Positions 49,062-59,144 of a stretch of 64,000 nt of DNA are shown here, piece by piece. Positions within the stretch are counted from its first letter, which is position 1; every line of letters begins with the position of its first letter. Under the pieces are notes generated by a model. It made no database searches, was not told the DNA's origin, and saw nothing but the letters and a program-made list of their open reading frames with translations. The stretch is from Vitis vinifera (Eukaryota; Streptophyta; Magnoliopsida; Vitales; Vitaceae). The stretch covers positions 5,125,001 to 5,189,000 of the forward strand of contig NC_081807.1 of assembly GCF_030704535.1 (NCBI RefSeq), given 5' to 3'. A program made the position numbers and the translations under genes.

Positions 49062-50775
49062 TTGCACAAAAAGTATAAAAGTTTTGTACCCCTTCTCACA
49101 AAGTTTGCATCATATCTCACAATGTTCATAGTTCATCTCACAAAGTTCATACTCTCTTTTACAAAGTTTATACCATCTCTTACAAAGTTCGTACCCTATA
49201 TCACAAAGTTTGTACTCCTTTTCACAAAGTTTGTATCAATTCTCGTAAAGTTTGTATTCTCTCTCACAAAGTTTGTATCATATCACAAAGTTCGTACTCT
49301 CACTCACAAAGTTTGTACTATATCTTACAAAGTTCGTACCACATTTCAAAAAGTTCATACCATCTCTCACAAAGTTTGTACCCCATCTCAAAAAGTTCAT
49401 ACTCTCTCTCACAAAGTTTGTATTATCACTCACAAAGTTCGTACCATCTCACAAAATTCATACCCCATATCACAAAGTTTGTACCCCATCTCACAAAGTT
49501 TGTATCCTCTCTCTCAAGTAGTCTGTACAATCTATCACAAAATTTGTACCATCTCTCACAAAATTCATACATCATCTCACAAAGTTCGTACACCCTCTCA
49601 CAAAGTTCGTATACTCTCTCATAAAGTTCATACCACATCTCACAAAGTTCGTACCATATCTCATAAAGTTCGTACCATCTCTTACAAAGTTTGTATTATC
49701 TCTCACAAAGTTCATATCATTTCTCACAAAATCTATACCCTATCTCACAAAGTTCGTACCCCATCTCACATTGTTCGTACCATCTCTCACAATTTTCATA
49801 CCCCTCTCACATTGTTTTCCTTCTTCAAGATATATAAAACTTCATCTTCAAATTATATCTACGAATACACAAAATAATAATATAAAAATATTAATGACAA
49901 TTTCATAACAAATGACTAAATGGTCTCAATTTGATTAATAATAACTCATAAAAAAATTCAAAAATCTAAATGTTATAAATCATTATATATTTAAATGTCA
50001 TTTAAACCTACAACAATTATATTTAAATGAAAAAAATATATATATCAAATGTTACCTTTTAACACTTATAATCACTTAACATCCTTCATATAATGTCTTC
50101 TTCAAGACATGTAAAACTTCATCTTCAAATTTAATCTATGAATACACAAAAAAATGATATAAAAATATTAATAACAATTTGATAACAAAATTTAATAATA
50201 AACTCATAAAAAATTCTAAATTTTAAATTTTATAAATCATTACATATTCGTTATTTAACATCACATTTCTACCTACAAAATGTATATTTAAATAAAAAAA
50301 ATATCAAATATTACCTTTAATACTTGTAATCACTTGAAATCCTTCATTTTCTTTATATAATACAAATTTTAAATTTTCTCCCTTAAAGAGTTTCAAACTT
50401 GATCTTTAAATTTGATTTATCAAAACACATATTACATATTTTGTAATATGATAGTTGAAACTATTTAATTTTCATATTAAATTAGTATCTTTTTGTATAT
50501 ATGAATAATGAGAGCATAAGGATAGTTGGTAGGATTTTCTTTTTTTAGATACAGTATTAAATAACAAATTATAATTTATATTTAATAATAAATTATAAAA
50601 AAAATTATAATATTTAGATGTGTATAAAATGCATATGATTATTTCTCATCAATAGGTCATTTTCACCGATTTGATAAGTTTTTATAAACTTTTTAATAAC
50701 ATGTGCTTTATACATGTCATTTTATTATTGGGTCAAATGTGAGTGGGTACCAAAGAACAACCCATTTATCAATGA
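49062..50775. mobile_element. minisatellite-bearing repeat element, left copy
   Basis: It consists of a 21-bp minisatellite array (49075-49825), then about two and a half units of a second tandem repeat of about 275 bp (from 49826; each begins near CTTCAAGAYATRTAAAACTT), then a tail to about 50775 ending in GGTACCAAAGAACAACCCA. The same three-part structure occurs inverted at about 60762-62630. No coding domain is present. Outer boundaries are estimated from where the two copies stop resembling each other; I could not fix terminal repeats or a target duplication, so the class (MITE, Helitron or other) is open. Confidence 0.55.
49075..49825. repeat. 21-bp minisatellite array, about 35 units
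   Basis: Unit close to TCTCACAAAGTTYGTACCAT plus one base; most units are 21 bp, a few 18-22. Because 21 is a multiple of three, several frames stay open at once (for example LTKFVPS repeated), giving a spurious 271-codon frame at 49062-49877. Confidence 0.92.
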
Positions 50776-51284
50776 TATTTATACCGGCCAACTATCTATT
50801 TAATTTACCATGTTACAAAATCAGTGGGAAAGCTGGGAATGTACTCTAGAAGTGCATAAATAATAGAATTGTTTTAAGGGGGGTAAAAATGGGAAATTAT
50901 TATGATTTATTTTTTTAGGGGGCCATGTGTCCCCCCTGAGCCTCGGTTGGCTCCGCTAATAGACAAAATCACGAGTACTTGTCATCCACATGGGATGTTT
51001 AGGGAGTTGCTTTCTGTCAAAAACTTAATAATTTTTCTTCTCCTATTTCAGAAGGAATATTCTTTTGATCGATTTAGTTGACCCATAATTTGTATTATCA
51101 CCGAAATATGATCAAAATAACAAATTTATAAGGAAGAATAATAACATGGGGTGGGGGCCAGGCCGCTTCCTTGTAAGATTTTCTAACCATCCAAACACAT
51201 ATACAACGAAGCGCATTTATCGCTTTAAGAATCCATTCACCAGTCAAACTTCATCTCTTTCCCATCTGCATAGCTCTCAAAGTT

Positions 51285-51294
51285 ATATATATAA
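51285..51294 (+). promoter_or_regulatory. TATA box of carboxylesterase copy 8
   Basis: TATATATAAA, 56-65 bp above the ATG at 51350. It lies inside an in-frame upstream extension that begins with ATG at 51146, showing that the extension is promoter and leader, not protein. Confidence 0.7.
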
Positions 51295-51349
51295 ACCAGA
51301 AGAAAAGGCCACTATCTTTAGGCCTATCTGTTCTTTCTTTTATTCTTCG

Positions 51350-52321
51350 ATGGATTCAAACACGAATCCTGAACTTTCCTTCAATTTCCCACCCTTTCTC
51401 CGAGTTTTCAAGGACGGGAAAGTAGAGAGGTTCGTGGGAACCGACTCCGTTCCGCCCTCTCTCAATATTGAAACCGGCGTCAACTCCAAGGATATCGTGA
51501 TTGATCCAGAAACTGGCGTTTCCGCTAGGCTTTACATCCCTAAAATCAACGACCAATCTCAGAAACTCCCTCTTTTAGTCTACTTCCATGGAGGAGCTTT
51601 CTGCATCGAAACGTTCTCTTCTCCTACATATCACAACTATCTGGACTCCCTCGTTGCTGAAGCCAACGTCGTCGCCGTCTCCATCGAGTACAGAAGAGCC
51701 CCGGAGCATCCTCTCCCGGTTGCCTACGACGATTGCTGGGCCGCAGTCAAGTGGCTAGTTTCCCATTCCAACAGCCAAGGCCCAGAGCCGTGGCTCAATG
51801 ACTACGCCGATCTCGACCGCCTCTTCTTCGCCGGCGATAGTGCTGGGGCAAATCTCTCCCACAACATGGCCATACGCGCCGGGACTCGAGGCCACGAATT
51901 GGGCAGCGTGAAGGTCTCAGGAATTATTCTGATTCACCCATATTTCTGGGGCAAAGACCCAGTTGGCGCAGAGGTGAAAGACCTGCAGAAGAAGGGTCTC
52001 GTGGATTCTCTATGGCTTTTCGTGTGTCCGACGACGAGTGGGTGCGACGACCCGCTGATAAATCCCGCGACTGATCCGAAACTGGCCAGCTTAGGTTGCC
52101 AAAGAGTACTTGTTTTTGTGGCTGAGAAGGATACGTTAAGGGATAGAGGGTGGTTTTATCATGAGACGTTGGGGAAGAGTGGGTGGAGTGGTGTTGTGGA
52201 GGTGATGGAGGCTGAGGGAGAGGACCATGTGTTTCATCTCTTCAACCCCACTTGCGACAAGGCTGTGGCCATGCTCAAACAAATGGCTATGTTCTTGAAT
52301 ATGGCTCAGTGCAATTCGTAG
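51350..52321 (+). CDS. class-I carboxylesterase (CXE family), copy 8, single exon
   Basis: 323 aa from the ATG at 51350; an upstream in-frame ATG at 51146 is rejected because the TATA box lies between the two. Oxyanion motif HGGA (80-83) instead of HGGG, GDSAGAN with Ser164, Asp261 in VAEKDTL, His293 in GEDHVFH. HGGA also occurs in legume 2-hydroxyisoflavanone dehydratase, so activity is expected. It belongs to the VCPTTSGCDDP subgroup with a longer loop (GKDPVGAEVKDLQKKGLVDS). Its ending NMAQCNS replaces the usual NQE. Closest to copy 9, with which it also shares a promoter. Confidence 0.95.
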   Translation: MDSNTNPELSFNFPPFLRVFKDGKVERFVGTDSVPPSLNIETGVNSKDIVIDPETGVSARLYIPKINDQSQKLPLLVYFHGGAFCIETFSSPTYHNYLDSLVAEANVVAVSIEYRRAPEHPLPVAYDDCWAAVKWLVSHSNSQGPEPWLNDYADLDRLFFAGDSAGANLSHNMAIRAGTRGHELGSVKVSGIILIHPYFWGKDPVGAEVKDLQKKGLVDSLWLFVCPTTSGCDDPLINPATDPKLASLGCQRVLVFVAEKDTLRDRGWFYHETLGKSGWSGVVEVMEAEGEDHVFHLFNPTCDKAVAMLKQMAMFLNMAQCNS

Positions 52322-53300
52322 CTATTGTGATCTTGTCGTTTGTTCTTTGTCGATTTCTTTGGATCTATCTCATGCTTTCAGCTCTTGATTATTAACTTCG
52401 TTTTGGCATCTCTTTCTATTATATTTTGTACATATATATAATTTTATTTTAGCACTTTCATGAGTCTAGTAGTATAATATTTTACTTGTATCTAGATGTA
52501 TATTTACCGAAGGGTTAACTTGCTTGTTTGTTGGCCATATCTCTTCCCATTCACACAAGAGGCTACAACTAGCTCAATATGTTGAAAATTGAAATCCTAG
52601 ATGTTATATTAATATTTTCAAAGCATGTATAGCTCCCAAGAAGATACATTAAAACTTGATTGAATGTGGTTTTACAAGTTAAGGTGGTGATCTTTTTTTG
52701 GTTTTTTGTTGAAAATAATTTGTTTTTAGAATTTAGGTCGTCTATTTTTCTACTTTTTTATAATTTATCATAAACTTTTTACTAAATATAAAAAACTAAA
52801 ATATGTAATTTTTTTTAAATAAAAAAAATAACATATTGGGTTTTCCTTATTTTTTAATACTTAATAGAAATAAAATACTACAAAAACAAATAATCTAATA
52901 TTTAATACTATTAAACATTAAGATTCTATTTAGAATTAAGTAAAAAAAAAACAAACATCACCTAAGTTTTTGAATCATCAAATAAATTAATTAATTAAAA
53001 TAAAAGTAAGAAAACATGAAATGTTAACTTAACAATTTTGTTTTTTCCTTTTTGTTTTTACTAAGTAAAAATCTATAGGTTTTGAATTGATTATTTGCGT
53101 TGAAATGGATAAGTGCAAGGGAGAATGAGTGACAAAAGAGGAAGATAGACAAGGTGGTTTGGATTGTGGAAAGAGAAAGGAAATCCCATGTTTGAATTTT
53201 GAGGATTAGAGGGTAATTTGTGTTACACGTCCATCTTTAATTTCTCTCTTCACTTAACCTTGTTTAAATATTAAAAGGGAAAAAAAAATGAGGCTAGCTG
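52322..53300. other. spacer between copies 8 and 9
   Basis: AT-rich, no gene. It holds the second copy of the dispersed repeat (52690-52965). The last 160 bp (53312-53472) are the promoter of copy 9, conserved with that of copy 8. Confidence 0.5.
52690..52965. repeat. dispersed repeat, copy downstream of carboxylesterase 8
   Basis: Direct relative of 46825-47100 (see that entry): the order of the shared words and the overall length are the same, with scattered substitutions and small indels. Confidence 0.65.
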
Positions 53301-53416
53301 AGAGTGCATATAATTTCCAACCATCCAAATGCACGACAAAACGCATTTATCGCTTTAAAAATTGCATCCACCGATCAAAGTTACCTCCCTTTTCAGTTTC
53401 ATAGCTCAAAATTATG

Positions 53417-53424
53417 TATAAATA
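53417..53424 (+). promoter_or_regulatory. TATA box of carboxylesterase copy 9
   Basis: TATAAATA, 49-56 bp above the ATG at 53473. Together with the upstream CGCATTTATCGCTTTAA (53341-53357) it matches the copy 8 promoter, so the gene keeps an apparently functional promoter. Confidence 0.65.
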
Positions 53425-53472
53425 AGAAGAAAACGCCATCATTTTTAGGGTCAGCTTATTGTTTTTTCTTCA

Positions 53473-54441
53473 ATGGATTCAAGCGACAATTCTGAACTGA
53501 CCTTCAATTTCCCACCTTTTCTCCGAGTTTTCAAGGATGGTAGAGTAGAGAGGTTCCTGGGAAACGACACCGTTCCGCCTTCTCTCAATGTCGAGAACGG
53601 CGTCCACTCCAAAGACATCGTGATTGAACCAGAAACTGGCATCTCCGCCAGGCTTTACATCCCTAAAATCACTTACCCATCTCAGAAGCTACCCCTTTTA
53701 ATCTACTTCCACGGCGGAGGTTTCTGCATCGAAACCTCCTCTTCTCCCACATATCACAACTATCTGGACTCCCTCGTCGCCGAAGGTAACGTCGTCGCCG
53801 TCTCCGTCAATTACAGAAGAGCCCCGGAAGACCCTCTCCCTGTTGCCTACGACGATTGCTGGACTGCATTTAAATGGGTCGTTTCCCACTCTAACAGCCA
53901 AGGCCTAGAGCCTTGGCTCAACGACCACGCCGATTTCAACCACCTCTTCCTCGCCGGCGACGATGCCGGAGCAAACCTCGCCCACAACATGGCCATACGA
54001 GCCGGGACTCGAGTCAACGAACTGGGTGGCGTCAAGGTCTCAGGAATCATTCTGGTTCATCCATATTTCTGGGGCAAAGACCCAATAGGCTCAGAGATGA
54101 ACGACCTGCAGAAGAAGGCTCGCGTGGATACTCTGTGGCATTTCGTGTGTCCGACGACGAGTGGGTGCGACGACCCCCTGATAAATCCGGCGACTGATCC
54201 GCAACTGAGGAGCTTGGGCTGCCAAAAGGTTCTGATTTTTCTGGCTGAAAAGGATATGTTGAGGGATAGAGGGTGGTTTTACTATGAGACGTTGGGAAAG
54301 TCTGGGTGGGATGGTGTTGTGGACTTGACGGAGGCTGAAGCAGAGGACCATGTTTTTCATATCTTCAAACCCACCTGTGAAAAGGCCGTGGCTATGCGCA
54401 AACGAATGGCTTTGTTCTTGAATCCCCAGAATTTCAATTGA
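53473..54441 (+). CDS. carboxylesterase-like protein with Asp in place of the nucleophile Ser, copy 9, single exon
   Basis: 322 aa, full length, no frame break. Oxyanion HGGG at 80-83, Asp261 in LAEKDML and His293 in AEDHVFH are all kept, but the elbow reads AGDDAGAN: codon 164 (53962-53964) is GAT, Asp, where copy 8 has AGT, Ser, at the same residue. The change needs two base substitutions and removes the nucleophile, so ester hydrolysis by the usual route should be lost. Other departures are YRRAPEDP (EHP elsewhere) and AEAEDH for EGEDH. The open frame and conserved promoter suggest a retained pseudo-enzyme, perhaps a ligand-binding protein as in the related GID1 receptors, or a very recent loss. 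Substitution at this position has precedent: 2-hydroxyisoflavanone dehydratase uses Thr. Confidence 0.93.
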   Translation: MDSSDNSELTFNFPPFLRVFKDGRVERFLGNDTVPPSLNVENGVHSKDIVIEPETGISARLYIPKITYPSQKLPLLIYFHGGGFCIETSSSPTYHNYLDSLVAEGNVVAVSVNYRRAPEDPLPVAYDDCWTAFKWVVSHSNSQGLEPWLNDHADFNHLFLAGDDAGANLAHNMAIRAGTRVNELGGVKVSGIILVHPYFWGKDPIGSEMNDLQKKARVDTLWHFVCPTTSGCDDPLINPATDPQLRSLGCQKVLIFLAEKDMLRDRGWFYYETLGKSGWDGVVDLTEAEAEDHVFHIFKPTCEKAVAMRKRMALFLNPQNFN

Positions 54442-55055
54442 TCATAGCTATTGTGATTCTGGTTGTTTGTTGATGTCTCTCATGCTCTCGTGGTTTCATG
54501 TTCTTGATCATCGTTACTTGTTTTTCCATCTCTTATATCATGCATGCAAAAACCTTACGTAATTGAAATAATAAATAATTGAGATTTATTTACATTAATT
54601 TTTATCTCTTTATTTTTATACTAATTAATGTATGTTACATTATTTTGTACTCTAATTAATTTTATTCTTTTATATTTTCTTTTATCATTTGTGCATGCCA
54701 CAATATCATATATATATCATTAAATGACTTATTTTTAACCATGCACTTCTTCTAAGAATCAAGATTGCAAATTCAATGGGTATCAAATCTATATAATAGA
54801 ATTTTAATTCCTATTTTCTTATAAGAATTAAGTTAGTATTTGAAAAAAAAATTAAAAATTAAAAATCAAAAATGATTTCTCTTTAAAATTGTTAACAATT
54901 ATATATGATCACATATGAATTTAATTAATCTAGTGAAGTCACAATATGGTAATTAACTCGAATATCCTAGTCAAACGATACCCTTTTATGTGTGGAATTA
55001 AGGATAGATATGAGGCTCCTTAGAAATGGTTCTCAATTATTTTTAAGAATAAAAT
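54442..55055. other. 3' flank of copy 9 and AT-rich spacer
   Basis: No gene or recognised repeat. The first 60 bp after the stop (CTATTGTGATTCTGG...) resemble the 3' flank of copy 8 (CTATTGTGATCTTGT), which confirms recent duplication of the pair including their 3' ends. Confidence 0.5.
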
Positions 55056-55930
55056 TTGATTTAGAAATTCATACATCTAGATTATGAAATGCCTAAATAG
55101 AATGAATAACACTTCTTTTTATCCTAAAATTATTATTTTTAATATTTCAAAAATAGAAAGAGAAATCAATCGAGATAGAAATTTTTACCTTAAAACAACT
55201 TGTATTGTCTACTAAAAATTATGCAGATATAAAAATCACGAAATTAAATATCAAGTAAAATACAAATTCACTACCGTTGAAATAACAATACATAAATTTA
55301 TTTTATACATGTTATCTTTAAATCTTACTTTTCAATGCCTACATTGATCTTCATGCCCATGATACAACATCACATGTGTGCCAATGGACTAGACCTCAGC
55401 ATATGAAGGGATGCAAATTTCTTCACGAACCCAGGAAATGAGAAATACAATTTTTTTTAAGAGTTTTGTGATGTGGAAAGGATATTTAATTTTCTTAACA
55501 AAATTGCATCATAGTCTAAAAAGTCTTTTTGGCATAATTTACTTAGGATAAAAATCTCAATATTTTAATAGTGCGATTGATAACGATTTTAGAAAACGTT
55601 TCTATTATTTTTAATACTTAAATAATACAAATTTTAAAGTGTTTAAAAGTTTGAAAACGCTTCTTAGAATTATTGTCAAATGAGAATTTAAATTTAAAAT
55701 TTTTCAAAACAATATTTAAAAAACACTTTACACTCTTTTTAATTGGTTTATATTTACTTTTTCATCCATTTATCATGTAATGTGAGTGATTAATGAAGGG
55801 TAATATCGGTATCTAAATCTAAAAAAAAAAACTCCTAAAACACGGTGAGTGGAATAAAATTACCAACCTAAATGACTTTGGCTGTTGCACTAACTAATAT
55901 CACCAGAGGAAAGGTACCCACTGAGCCATA
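55056..55930. repeat. 876-bp direct repeat, first copy
   Basis: It begins TTGATTTAGAAATTCATACA and ends CCCACTGAGCCATA. The second copy is at 63112-63987, in the same orientation, with only scattered differences. It includes a member of the short MITE family (about 55573-55690), which must have been present before the duplication. No open frame of note. Confidence 0.9.
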
Positions 55931-56580
55931 ATAATGTAATTTCCCATGAGGGCTGAAAAAATGGTCAATTTCCATTAGTTTTGGTCGGTTGGTGGTAGTG
56001 CACTTCTATGTAATTTTCTGTCCTTTTCTCAATGATCAAACAGATACGAAGTAAAATAAATGAATTTGTTGAATTGCAACCTTGATAATTGAAAGATACT
56101 GTGTTTTCCAAAAGAAGAATGCTGAATTCATTAAATCTTTAGGAGCAGCAAGATGAGTTATAAAAGGAAAAAACCAAAGAATGAAGGTACCGTTGCTTAA
56201 TTAGACTGCCTTTGATAGAATTATTTTTAATTTTTTTAATATTTGAAATTTTTTATTTTTTAAATATTATAAATATTATAAATATTTTTCAAAATCACTC
56301 CCAAACTCTTTCATAGTGAATTTTCAAGGGTGACCATAACATGTGGTCTCCTAAAAGTTTCCTCCACATGTGTATAAGGCGTCTACCATGTGAAACCCCC
56401 CAAAATTTCTCATTTTTTCCTATAGAAATTTGTTAGGAGCATACATATTATTCATAAAAGCGTCGATATAATAAGTAGGTAGATAAAATTATCCAAATAC
56501 ATATTAAGAAATGGTAATTAAACCAGCCAATCCCAAATACAAGTTTGGGCCTTCTTCCCCATATCGCATTTGGCCAAAAG
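55931..56580. other. spacer between the direct repeat and copy 10
   Basis: No gene. Probable 3' flank of copy 10 (minus strand) nearest 56612. A short MITE-like scrap (TTGATAGAATTATTTTTAA) lies at about 56211. Confidence 0.4.
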
Positions 56581-56612
56581 ATGTAGTCATCACCCAACAC
56601 AAACCGTAGAGC

Positions 56613-57575
56613 CTAGTCTTGATTCATAAAAGAGGCCAGCCTTTTCATCAAAGCCACAGCCTTCTCACAACCAGGCTTGAACAAAAAAAACACATGATCT
56701 TCTCCTTCCGTCTCCACAATCTCCAACGCCCCACCCCAACCACTTTTACCCAATACCTCATAATAAAACCACCCCCTTTTTCTCAGTCCATCCTTCTCTG
56801 CTACACAAACCAGCACCTTACTGCACCCTAATTTTCGTAAATTCTGGTCTGCTGCCGGGTTTATTATTGGGTCGTTTATCCCGCTCGTGGTTGGACACAC
56901 AAAAAGCCACCTGTTATCCACACCTGGCTTCTTATCGACGAGGCTGTCACCGTCACCACGGCTATCACAATCAGCTTCTCTCCGGCCGAAATATGGATGA
57001 AGTAGACAAATTCCTGACAGCTTCACACCACCCAATCCTTCAACCCCAGCTCTTGCAGCCATGTTGTGGGCAATATTGGCTCCGCCGCTGTCTCCGGCAA
57101 GAAAAACTCGCTTGAAATCAGAATGATCATTCAGCCAGGCTTCAGGGCCTTGCCCAAGACTATGGGAAACCACCCACTGGGTTGCAGCCCATGAATCTTC
57201 ATGAGGTACGGGGACGGGATGTTCAGGTGCCAGTCTGTAATCAACAGACACTGCAATGATGTTTGCTTCAGCGACAAGAGAAGTGACGTAGTTGTGGTAT
57301 ATGGTGCAGTAGGGAGAGCCCAGGCAGAGGGCTCCGCCATGGTAGTAGATCAGCAGAGGGAGCTTCTGGTCTGGATTGATGGTGTTTGGCTTGAAGATAC
57401 GCGCAGATACGCCTCTTTCAGGTGCAATTGCAACGTCTTTGGTGGAAACCCCAGTTTCAGAATCGACCGACGGTGGAACCACGTCGGTGCCGAAAAACCT
57501 CTCCACCCGCCCATCTGTGTATGCTCGGAGAAACGGTGGAAAATCGTGAGCTATTTCAGTTGCTTTTGGATCCAT
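56613..57575 (-). CDS. class-I carboxylesterase (CXE family), copy 10, single exon, altered active-site motifs
   Basis: 320 aa, first gene of the array on the minus strand. Oxyanion motif HGGA followed by LC (79-82), elbow GDSGG rather than GDSAG with Ser163, Asp262 in VAEKDGL and His294 in GEDHVFF. The triad is complete; the two Gly/Ala swaps and Phe for His after HVF are unique to this copy. Loop 198-220 (GRREADCDSRGDGDSLVDKK) is long, Asp-rich and diverged, as in copy 11. The C terminus is the normal MNQD. No strong TATA box; CTTATATCT lies about 90 bp above the ATG. Confidence 0.94.
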   Translation of the reverse strand: MDPKATEIAHDFPPFLRAYTDGRVERFFGTDVVPPSVDSETGVSTKDVAIAPERGVSARIFKPNTINPDQKLPLLIYYHGGALCLGSPYCTIYHNYVTSLVAEANIIAVSVDYRLAPEHPVPVPHEDSWAATQWVVSHSLGQGPEAWLNDHSDFKRVFLAGDSGGANIAHNMAARAGVEGLGGVKLSGICLLHPYFGRREADCDSRGDGDSLVDKKPGVDNRWLFVCPTTSGINDPIINPAADQNLRKLGCSKVLVCVAEKDGLRKRGWFYYEVLGKSGWGGALEIVETEGEDHVFFLFKPGCEKAVALMKRLASFMNQD

Positions 57576-58676
57576 TTTTTAAGAAAAGAAGAAAACGAAA
57601 GTTTATGGCCTGGTTGAGACAGAGAGATAGAGAGAAGACTATGTATGTTGGATCAGTGATCAGATATAAGAATTTAAGTAGAGTTCTTGTGGGAAAAAGT
57701 CTGGTATGTTGGTAGTTGAATCTTGACCATATAAATATTAGTATAAAAAATTAATGTGTGAAAATTTTGGCATTTTATAATTTGCTATATATTTAAATTA
57801 TGTTAATTAAATATTAGTAATAATTCTTTCACATGTCCTAAATTTTCTAACTAACATGGGCCTAACAAGGAAGGTCGGAAGCTAAAAATAAATAAAAATA
57901 ATAATTTTAATAATTAAAAAATAATTACCTTAAAAATCAAGGAAGGTCCGAAACTTTCAAGTTACATTAAACAACCCTACTTGAATTAACTCATAACACA
58001 CTAGTCTTTGGAGAGCCAAGAACTGGGCTTCAGAAAATGGCTGGATTGTGGAGAACACGTCTAGATTCCTTAGAACAGGTTTCCAGAGCACAAAGTTTAA
58101 ATTCATTTGCGAGTCCATGTGATCCACAGAGCCATTGTCATTATTTCCCCCGTCCTTTCATTTTCTGAGTGTTCATATTGGAATAGAGAGAGCCATTGAA
58201 CGATTTTCCAAGGATTCGGTGAGAACAGAGAAAAAGGAAAAGGATATTGTTGGTGTCTAGCCATCGACTCATCACCATCGTTCGGTCTTATTGCCAATTG
58301 GTACATGTTCTCTTCCTTTCTAAACACTCCTAGTTGTGGACCCTCAAAGACCTTAATATGGATTGGCATGGCTTGAGAAGAGCAAGTTTATTGGGCTTGT
58401 GGCATCCAAATTTCCACATATTTTCCATTAACATATAGTGGGGAGAATTTAATGGAAGTTTAAGGCAAGTAGAGACGTAATGTGAACGAATTGAAAAGGG
58501 TGTTGGTGCTTAATCGTCACTTGTCACTTGGTGACCCTTTAGGTCGTTAAAGTAGGTATATTTTCCCCACCTTTTAAAATTTCCAAATTGTGGGCCCTCA
58601 AATGGCCCTAAAAATTGCAATGGTATGAAACAAGAACACAAAATTTGGTAACCCAAATGTAAAAATAGAATAGAGA

Positions 58677-58790
58677 TGTGACATCCCACATGGAAAATTT
58701 TTTTACATTATATAAGCATGCACTTCTCATAACCCTATAGATATGTTTTAAAGTAGTGAGTCATTTTGGGTACAAAGCATCTCCGGCCTC
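58677..58790. mobile_element. possible LTR-type fragment (TGTGACATCCCACAT start)
   Basis: TGTGACATCCCACATGG followed by a TTATATAAGCATGCACTT segment resembles the start of several small plant LTR families. Only this end is recognisable. Old and fragmentary. Confidence 0.3.
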
Positions 58791-59140
58791 GGTGTTCGTC
58801 TATTTGACTCGCAATCTTACAATTTCGTGGACGTTGTGTCTACCCCCATAAGATTACGGTAGACGGGGTGCTTACAAAAGATATAAGGCAAAATTGGCAA
58901 ATAAAACAATCAAACTTTCATAAAATAAAAAGGCGATCTCAGTGTGAGGTTTGTTTGGCCCCATACAGGTGTTCGTCTATTTGATCTTACAATTCCGTGG
59001 ACTTTGTTGTGTCTACCCCCATAAGATTGTGGTAGACGGGGTGTAAATAAACAATAATATTTACACCGTGTGGAACGAGTTCTTACAAAAAGATATAAGC
59101 CAGAATTGGCAAATAAAACTTTCATAAAATGAAAAGGCAT
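58791..59140. repeat. imperfect tandem duplication, about 177-bp period
   Basis: Units 58791-58936 and 58968-59140 share GGTGTTCGTCTATTTGA, GTCTACCCCCATAAGATT, GGTAGACGGGGTG and AATTGGCAAATAAAAC in the same order. The second unit has an extra stretch of about 38 bp containing AACAATAATATTTACACCGT. Confidence 0.8.
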
Positions 59141-59144
59141 AGTC

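Larger units (their letters stand above)
57576..59144. other. spacer between copies 10 and 11
   Basis: No gene is supported. It contains promoter DNA of copy 10 (57576-57760), a 43-codon plus-strand scrap starting MAGLWRTRLDS at about 58038 that I cannot identify, a TGTGACATCCCACAT motif at 58677 and an imperfect tandem duplication at 58791-59140. Confidence 0.45.

Noticed and set aside
49062-49877. 271-codon plus-strand frame over the minisatellite
   Set aside because: It is a by-product of a 21-bp repeat; the other frames and the minus strand are open too, and the peptide has no domain.
51146-51349. 68-codon N-terminal extension of carboxylesterase copy 8
   Set aside because: It contains the TATA box and has no family similarity; the real start is 51350.
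58038-58169. 43-codon plus-strand frame starting MAGLWRTRLDS
   Set aside because: Compact and codon-like, but no domain, no splice partner and no second copy in the window.
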